64,000 nt of DNA from Methylophilaceae bacterium (GTDB taxonomy: Bacteria > Pseudomonadota > Gammaproteobacteria > Burkholderiales > Methylophilaceae), in assembly GCA_018398995.1 (NCBI GenBank), contig CP073759.1, forward strand, positions 1,318,311 to 1,382,310. The letters run 5' to 3'. Of this stretch, positions 58,977 to 64,000 are shown piece by piece. Numbering within the stretch: the stretch's first letter is position 1; each line of letters starts with the position of its first letter. The notes beneath the pieces are model-generated. The model worked only from the letters and a program-made list of their open reading frames with translations. It was not told the DNA's origin and did no database searches. Both the position numbers and the translations under genes were made by a program.

Positions 58977-60254
58977 TTAAGGGAATATTTTGACGCTTTT
59001 GACAACTCTATCCTGTGTTTGCACAATTTCTAAAATATGATCGCCAATTTTGAAGCTAGTGCTTGCTTCAGGTATGTCTTGAAAGTGTTCAAGCACTAAG
59101 CCGTTCAGGGTGCGCGGCCCATCTAAAGGTAACGATAGCATTAATTTTTTATTGAGTTCACGTAATGAGCTACTGCCATCTACCAGCCATCCGCCGTCTT
59201 CTTCTTGATGGAAACTGCCAATACGACTTGGCGATTGGGTTGTAAAATCACCAATAACTTCTTCTAGAATATCTTCTAAGGTAATCAATCCTTTCAACTC
59301 ACCATACTCATCAACTACTAGCGCTATACGCTCCTTATTTTCTTGGAACTGCTGAATTTGTGTATACAGCGGGGTGCCGGAAGGAATGAAATAAGGCGCA
59401 GAAATGGCCGAGCGTAGCGACTCTTTAGATAATTCATCCTCTTCTTTTTTATGATGTAAGCGGAGCTGATTAAGCACCTTACGGATATGTAATATACCAA
59501 AAATCTCATCATTATCACCCTCACGAACAGGCAGTCGCGTGTGATGACTATTGCTGATGCGAGCCAATATTTCATCTAATGAAGCATCAAAGTTGATTGT
59601 TTCAACTTGCGTATGCGCTGTCATGATATCGTCAACTTCAATTTTTTCTAGCTCAAATAGATTGAGTAAAATGGTTCGATGTTTGTTCGGTAAAAATTTC
59701 CCAGCATCCGTTACAATGCTGCGCAGCTCATCCATGCTGAGTGATTTAACACCGTCGCCAAAATTAATTTTTATGCCAAGTAATTTAAGCCAGGCTTTGA
59801 CAAACAGATTGACAAACCACACCACTGGATACAACACACGTAGCAGTGGGTATAGAATATAGCTGACATAAATACCCACTTTTTCTGCATAGGCAGCAGC
59901 AATGATTTTTGGGGATATTTCACTAAAGATAAGAATGGCGAACGTGACTGTAATGGTGCTATACATCAATGCCCATCTGCCTTCACCAAATAAGTTGACA
60001 GTAATGATGGTGACTAAAGTTGCTAATGCAGTATTAACAAAGTTATTGCACAGCAAAATAACACCGAGCAGCTTGTCTGTCTGCAACAACAGCGCATGGG
60101 TTAATTTTGCACCTCGATGTCCTTGTTTGACTAAGTGACGTAATCGATAGCGATTGATTGACATCAACGCGGTTTCAGACATTGAGAAAAATGCCGATAG
60201 CAACAGCAGTAGAATTAATCCACCGAACTGCCAAGAAATAGGAATGTTGTCCAA
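58977..60254 (-). CDS. CNNM/CorC-HlyC family membrane transporter
   Basis: A 425-residue protein with DUF21 membrane domain (about 1-185; opening SAFFSMSETALMSINRYRL and ILLCNNFVNTALAT), two CBS domains (about 205-330; MTAHTQVETIN, EYGELKGLITLEDILEEVIGDF) and a C-terminal CorC_HlyC domain with WLVDGSSSLRELN. Family members are implicated in magnesium/cobalt efflux; substrate is inferred. It stands alone between clpS and secF. Confidence 0.9.
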   Translation of the reverse strand: MDNIPISWQFGGLILLLLLSAFFSMSETALMSINRYRLRHLVKQGHRGAKLTHALLLQTDKLLGVILLCNNFVNTALATLVTIITVNLFGEGRWALMYSTITVTFAILIFSEISPKIIAAAYAEKVGIYVSYILYPLLRVLYPVVWFVNLFVKAWLKLLGIKINFGDGVKSLSMDELRSIVTDAGKFLPNKHRTILLNLFELEKIEVDDIMTAHTQVETINFDASLDEILARISNSHHTRLPVREGDNDEIFGILHIRKVLNQLRLHHKKEEDELSKESLRSAISAPYFIPSGTPLYTQIQQFQENKERIALVVDEYGELKGLITLEDILEEVIGDFTTQSPSRIGSFHQEEDGGWLVDGSSSLRELNKKLMLSLPLDGPRTLNGLVLEHFQDIPEASTSFKIGDHILEIVQTQDRVVKSVKIFP

Positions 60255-60335
60255 GCGCTAGTTAAGTTTATTGTGTAATGGTTTAGTTTACCCTTAAAAA
60301 GGGTGGTTGTTAATGCTTATTGATGCTAACACAAG

Positions 60336-61283
60336 CTAAACGATAGCCTCTTCATCTTCATGCTCATTTTTCTTATTACCAACTTCTCCAATTAAGTTGG
60401 CACGACTCACTCCCAATAAGAGCGCAACTGGGCAGGCAACCAAGACAGAGGAATAAATGCCAAATAAAATACCAATTGTTAATGCGAGTGAAAAGTAATG
60501 CAATACCTCGCCACCAAAGAGTAGCATTGACCCAACCATGGTCAGTGTTAAGGTATGCGTAATGACTGTTCGAGAAAGTGTCCTTGTAATGGCGTTGTCA
60601 ATCACTTCGATTGTGTTTGCTTTTCGCATTTTGCGGAAGTTTTCACGGACGCGGTCAAAAACCACAACAGACTCATTCACCGAATAGCCTAAGACTGCCA
60701 AGATTGCCGCTAACACAGTAAGGCTAAATTCCCATTGGAAAAAAGCAAAGAAGCCTAAAATAATCACCACATCATGCATATTGGCAATAATGGCAGAAAT
60801 AGCAAAGCGCCATTCAAAACGCATCGCAAGATAGCCAGCAATACCAATAAGCACAATCAACAAAGCTAATGCACCATTTTCAAATAGCTCGTCACCTACT
60901 TGGGCACCTACAGACTCAACACGGCGTATTTCTACTTCGCTATCTGCCGTTTTTAGTGCTGCTGTTACTTCTTCAGATAATTGCGCAATCGAAAGATTTT
61001 TTTTAATTGGTAGCCTAATTAGCACGTCTTGGCTCGTACCAAAATTTTGTACGGTTGCATCTTTTAAATCAATCGCATCAATTGCTTGGCGAATGCTGTC
61101 AATATCTGCTGCATGTGGGTAGCTGACTTCCATTACGGTACCGCCAGTAAAATCAACCCCATAATTTAAGCCGCGACTAGCTAAAAAGAAGACGGCTAAA
61201 ATAAAAGTCACCAAAGAGATGGTTGTTGTTAAACGACCATAACTCATAAACGGGATGTCTTTTTTGATTCTAAAAAATTCCAT
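60336..61283 (-). CDS. secF: Protein translocase subunit SecF
   Basis: Part of the SecDF complex that uses the proton motive force to assist Sec export. From ATG 61283 it has 315 residues: MEFFRIKKDIPFMSYGR, TM1, the periplasmic segment with GLNYGVDFTGGTVMEV, and the six-helix domain with GYSVNESVVVFDRVREN and TRTLSRTVITHTLT. A TTG at 61301 would add six residues. It lies 27 bases after secD. Confidence 0.95.
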   Translation of the reverse strand: MEFFRIKKDIPFMSYGRLTTTISLVTFILAVFFLASRGLNYGVDFTGGTVMEVSYPHAADIDSIRQAIDAIDLKDATVQNFGTSQDVLIRLPIKKNLSIAQLSEEVTAALKTADSEVEIRRVESVGAQVGDELFENGALALLIVLIGIAGYLAMRFEWRFAISAIIANMHDVVIILGFFAFFQWEFSLTVLAAILAVLGYSVNESVVVFDRVRENFRKMRKANTIEVIDNAITRTLSRTVITHTLTLTMVGSMLLFGGEVLHYFSLALTIGILFGIYSSVLVACPVALLLGVSRANLIGEVGNKKNEHEDEEAIV

Positions 61284-61310
61284 AGTTATTGACTCATTCA
61301 ATTCTGACAG

Positions 61311-63176
61311 TTAATCGGCTTTATAAATTTGACCAATAGAAAGTTTATCGATTTTACGACGGTATCCATAAACTAAGTTCACAATCCCGCGTGAAATGGT
61401 CACGGCGCTAAACATTGAAGTAAGGATACCAAGCACATGCACAACGGCAAAGCCTTTGATTGGACCAGTGCCAAACATAAATAAGGCAGCGCCAGCAATG
61501 AGGGTGGTAATATTCGAGTCCATAATAGTGCCGAAGGCTTTCTCATAGCCAATTCGAATACTCGCTTGTGGCGTGTTACCGTCACGCAACTCTTCGCGAA
61601 TACGCTCATTAATCAATACATTGGCATCAATAGCCATGCCGAGAGCTAAAGCAATCGCAGCTAAACCAGGAAGTGTCAGGGTTGCTTGTAGCATAGAGAG
61701 CAAGGCAACTAATAACAATAAATTAATCGCTAACGCTGTGACTGATACAACACCAAACAGCATGTAATAAAGCATCATCATGACAGCAATCGCTGCAAAG
61801 CCCCACAAGGTAGAGTTAACACCACTTTTAATGTTTTCTTCACCCATGCTTGGACCAACAGTACGCTCTTCGATGATTTCCATCGGCGCTGCCAAAGCAC
61901 CAGCACGCATGAGCAGGGCCAAATCATTCGCCTCCTGCAAATTGGACATGCCTGTAATGACAAACTGAGATGAAAGCTCGGCTTGAATGGTTGGTGCGGT
62001 TAAGACTTCTTTTTTACCTTTTTCGACCAAGATAACAGCCATTCTGCGGTTGATGCCTTCACGCGTTGTTAACTTCATCGACCCAGCACCTTTAGAGTCT
62101 AAACTAACAGCGATCTCAGCACCTGCACCTTGTTGACTTGGTTTAGGGCTAGCAGATACTAAATTCTCTCCAGAAAATACCATGCTTTTAGAAACCAGTA
62201 GTGGCTCCTGGATTCTGGAATAAAGGAGCTCGCTACCTGCTGGTATGATGCCTTTAAGTGCATCCTCTATTTTTTTAGGATCAAAATCTCTCGCATCACT
62301 ACGCGTGCCGTGCGCAGTAACCATGCGTACTTCAAGTGCTGCGGTGCGACCTAATATTTCTTTTGCTTTTGCCGTATCTTGCACACCAGGTAATTGGACT
62401 ACAATGCGGTCAAAACCTTGCTGTTGCACAATTGGCTCTGCTACGCCGAGTTCGTTAATACGGTTATGTAAAGTGAGTAAGTTTTGTTTTAGCGCAAATT
62501 CTTGAATTTGTTTTTTTGCTTGCTCACTTGGGATTGCTTTTAGTTTTAGATCTGCGCCACTACCGCTGGTGCTATAAGTCATATCTGGATAGGTAGTCGC
62601 TAGTAATCTACGGGCCTTTTCTCTTTCTGCTTCGTTTTCAAAGCTTACTTCTACTTCGAGATTTTCACGCGATACGCCAGTATAGTTTACCTTTTCAGTA
62701 CGCAGTGCCGAACGAAAATCGCCAACCGTACTTTCTACAGACTTTGTTAATGCTGCTTGCATATCAACTTGCAATAAAAAATGTACCCCGCCACGCAAAT
62801 CCAAACCCAGATACATTGGTTTTGCACCTAGCGCTAGCAGCCAATCGGGTGTTTGGGATAATAAATTTAATGCAATCGTATAGTCTTTACCTAAGTTTTC
62901 AATCAGCCTATCTTTGGCTTTTAGTTGTTCCTCAGGGTTGTTGAATCGTACTTTAACGCCAGAAGCATCGAGATAAATGCCATCAAAAGGAATGCCTGCT
63001 AGTTCTAGTGCTGCCTCAACTTTACCTAGCAGTGCTTGATCTGCCTTAAGCGTGGCTCTTGCAGGACTGATTTGTACCGCTGGCGATTCACCAAATAAAT
63101 TAGGAATCGTATATACCAACCCAATGATGATAGATGCAGCGATTAAAATATATTTCCACGTAGGATAGCGGTTCAT
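61311..63176 (-). CDS. secD: Protein translocase subunit SecD
   Basis: Partner of SecF with a large periplasmic domain. 621 residues: TM1 (about 8-25), LGLDLRGGVHFLLQVD near residue 125, the P1 head region up to about 440, and RTVGPSMGEENIKSG followed by five membrane helices with ALGMAIDANVLINERIREEL. Length is usual for betaproteobacteria. Order yajC-secD-secF on one strand matches the standard operon; tgt, often upstream of yajC, is absent here. Confidence 0.96.
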   Translation of the reverse strand: MNRYPTWKYILIAASIIIGLVYTIPNLFGESPAVQISPARATLKADQALLGKVEAALELAGIPFDGIYLDASGVKVRFNNPEEQLKAKDRLIENLGKDYTIALNLLSQTPDWLLALGAKPMYLGLDLRGGVHFLLQVDMQAALTKSVESTVGDFRSALRTEKVNYTGVSRENLEVEVSFENEAEREKARRLLATTYPDMTYSTSGSGADLKLKAIPSEQAKKQIQEFALKQNLLTLHNRINELGVAEPIVQQQGFDRIVVQLPGVQDTAKAKEILGRTAALEVRMVTAHGTRSDARDFDPKKIEDALKGIIPAGSELLYSRIQEPLLVSKSMVFSGENLVSASPKPSQQGAGAEIAVSLDSKGAGSMKLTTREGINRRMAVILVEKGKKEVLTAPTIQAELSSQFVITGMSNLQEANDLALLMRAGALAAPMEIIEERTVGPSMGEENIKSGVNSTLWGFAAIAVMMMLYYMLFGVVSVTALAINLLLLVALLSMLQATLTLPGLAAIALALGMAIDANVLINERIREELRDGNTPQASIRIGYEKAFGTIMDSNITTLIAGAALFMFGTGPIKGFAVVHVLGILTSMFSAVTISRGIVNLVYGYRRKIDKLSIGQIYKAD

Positions 63177-63226
63177 GTTGAGGCTCGCTTCATGCTTTTA
63201 AAATGAAAAATAGTGTATGTTAATAT

Positions 63227-63544
63227 TTATACGGATTTTAATGTGCCAGGTGGCAATAATGTTTGCACAGCATGTCTTTGCACATTAATAATCGTGTTGG
63301 TCGCGATTTCAATCGCAATAAAGTGATCACTGACTTTAGTCACTTTGCCAATAACGCCACCAGTTGTTGCTACTTCATCACCTACTTTTAATGCGCTAAT
63401 CATGGCTTTATGCTGTTTGGCTTGTTTCATTTGTGGGCGAATCAACATAAAGTAAAATAAAACAAAAATAATTAACATTGGTGCCAGGCTAAATAAGTCG
63501 CTACTTGGAGCAGCTGCTGCTGCATACGCGTTAGAAATGAACAT
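63227..63544 (-). CDS. yajC: Sec translocon accessory protein YajC
   Basis: A 105-residue single-pass membrane protein of the holo-translocon. One transmembrane helix (about 19-38, LAPMLIIFVLFYFMLIRPQ) is followed by the diagnostic RPQMKQAKQHKAMISALKVGDEVATTGGVIGKV. It sits 50 bases before secD on the same strand and is probably the first gene of the operon. Confidence 0.96.
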   Translation of the reverse strand: MFISNAYAAAAAPSSDLFSLAPMLIIFVLFYFMLIRPQMKQAKQHKAMISALKVGDEVATTGGVIGKVTKVSDHFIAIEIATNTIINVQRHAVQTLLPPGTLKSV

Positions 63545-63696
63545 GTTAGATTCCTAAAAAATGAAATGGGTAACTAAAATTAAGGCAGGATTTTAACACA
63601 GACTTATCAGGCTGGGCATGCTGTGTGAAGGGTTTGCTTATGAAGCAGTTAAATCAACAAGATATTGTGAAATTTTCCCAATATTAAAAAGGGTAT

Positions 63697-63930
63697 TTAT
63701 GCGGCTTGCTCTTGTTTGATGATAGGGAATACGTTATTGATTGGCATTGCATGATAGTGGGTATGTAGTGACTGTTTTTTAGACAAGCAATCCTTAGCGC
63801 AGCTGACACACGCGCCACATTGGGTCCCAATGCCCAGCTGGCGGTTGAGTGCTTTAACTGTGGTTGCGCCAGCATCAATCGCTATGCTAACTTCATGTTC
63901 AGTCACCGCGTTACATATACAAACGTACAA
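63697..63930 (-). CDS. bfd: Bacterioferritin-associated ferredoxin Bfd
   Basis: [2Fe-2S] protein that reduces iron in bacterioferritin so it can be released. The 77-residue protein starts MYVCICNAVTEHEV and carries the four cluster cysteines as CIC (4, 6) and CGACVSC with the pair at about 38 and 41. The start is TTG 63930 with GGAG seven bases upstream; no ATG in this frame fits. The last roughly 25 residues are a non-conserved tail. A consensus-like Fur box covers its promoter. Confidence 0.9.
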   Translation of the reverse strand: MYVCICNAVTEHEVSIAIDAGATTVKALNRQLGIGTQCGACVSCAKDCLSKKQSLHTHYHAMPINNVFPIIKQEQAA

Positions 63931-63953
63931 TTGACAACTCCATAAACAGGAAC

Positions 63954-63972
63954 GATATTGAGAATTATTATC
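63954..63972. promoter_or_regulatory. Fur box over the bfd promoter
   Basis: The 19 bases GATATTGAGAATTATTATC match the consensus GATAATGATAATCATTATC at 16 positions. They cover the -10 box of the candidate bfd promoter, so Fur with iron should repress bfd, which is the known logic for this gene. Confidence 0.85.
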
Positions 63973-63992
63973 GTTTATAAGTTTGTTGTCAA
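63964..63992 (-). promoter_or_regulatory. bfd promoter
   Basis: On the minus strand, perfect TTGACA (63987-63992), a 17-base spacer and AATAAT (63964-63969) make a strong sigma70-like promoter about 30 bases before the bfd start codon. Confidence 0.7.
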
Positions 63993-64000
63993 GACAATTT

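Noticed and set aside
1-64000. CRISPR arrays, insertion sequences, phage genes, tRNA genes, riboswitches
   Set aside because: None seen by eye: no repeated spacer-repeat pattern, no transposase-like frame, no cloverleaf or known aptamer core.

Overview
The window looks like a contiguous chromosomal segment of an AT-rich betaproteobacterial methylotroph, most likely of the family Methylophilaceae (Methylotenera-like). The evidence is gene content: a lanthanide-type methanol dehydrogenase (xoxF) with xoxJ and two xoxG-type cytochromes, a soluble NAD-dependent formate dehydrogenase operon, molybdenum-cofactor genes, a complete division/cell-wall (dcw) cluster and betaproteobacterial housekeeping genes. 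I see no phage, insertion sequence, CRISPR array, tRNA or rRNA gene. Genus assignment is inference.

Layout. 1-938 (-): 3'-truncated proline iminopeptidase. 1041-5849 (+): the methanol oxidation block, with a candidate xoxF promoter and operator, xoxF, a strong terminator, xoxJ, and two tandem paralogous cytochromes c, one periplasmic and one a predicted lipoprotein, each followed by a terminator. 5879-16139: type II NADH dehydrogenase (+), then a long minus-strand run (LplT-like transporter, PhoH, Bcp peroxiredoxin, a histidine kinase overlapping tonB, and moeA-mobB-mobA-moaA). 16269-23021 (+): fdsGBACD and a TSUP permease, divergent from the molybdopterin genes that make its cofactor. 23018-29019 is mixed: a GT39/ArnT-like glycosyltransferase, rpmE2, rho, trxA, a TlpA-like thioredoxin, a DUF3579 protein, a DolP-like BON lipoprotein and YraN. 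29020-30935 (+): rsmI and pyrC. 31121-31416 (-): the RNase P RNA, which is unusually short.

31651-50195 (+) is a textbook dcw cluster preceded by four TGG(G)-type MraZ half-sites at exact 10-bp spacing: mraZ-rsmH-ftsL-ftsI-murE-murF-mraY-murD-ftsW-murG-murC-murB-ddl-ftsQ-ftsA-ftsZ-lpxC, with most neighbours overlapping by a few bases. It continues with a 60-residue membrane protein, a lytic transglycosylase, an NDUFA9-like epimerase, cca, pyrD and a GST-like protein. From 56200 to the end all genes are on the minus strand: clpS-clpA, a CorC/HlyC-family protein, yajC-secD-secF, and bfd under a near-consensus Fur box.

Metabolic logic: methanol is oxidised in the periplasm by XoxF, electrons pass to XoxG-type cytochromes, formate is oxidised in the cytoplasm by FdsGBA (Mo-bis-MGD, matured by FdsC and the moa/mob/moe products), and the NADH formed can enter the respiratory chain through NDH-2. 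The most novel-looking items are the periplasmic/lipoprotein XoxG pair, the compact RNase P RNA, and several unassigned hairpins and operators (xoxF leader, trxA promoter, tlpA 3' end, lpxC leader, the region between rnpB and mraZ). I did not find a clearly new defence or biosynthetic system.
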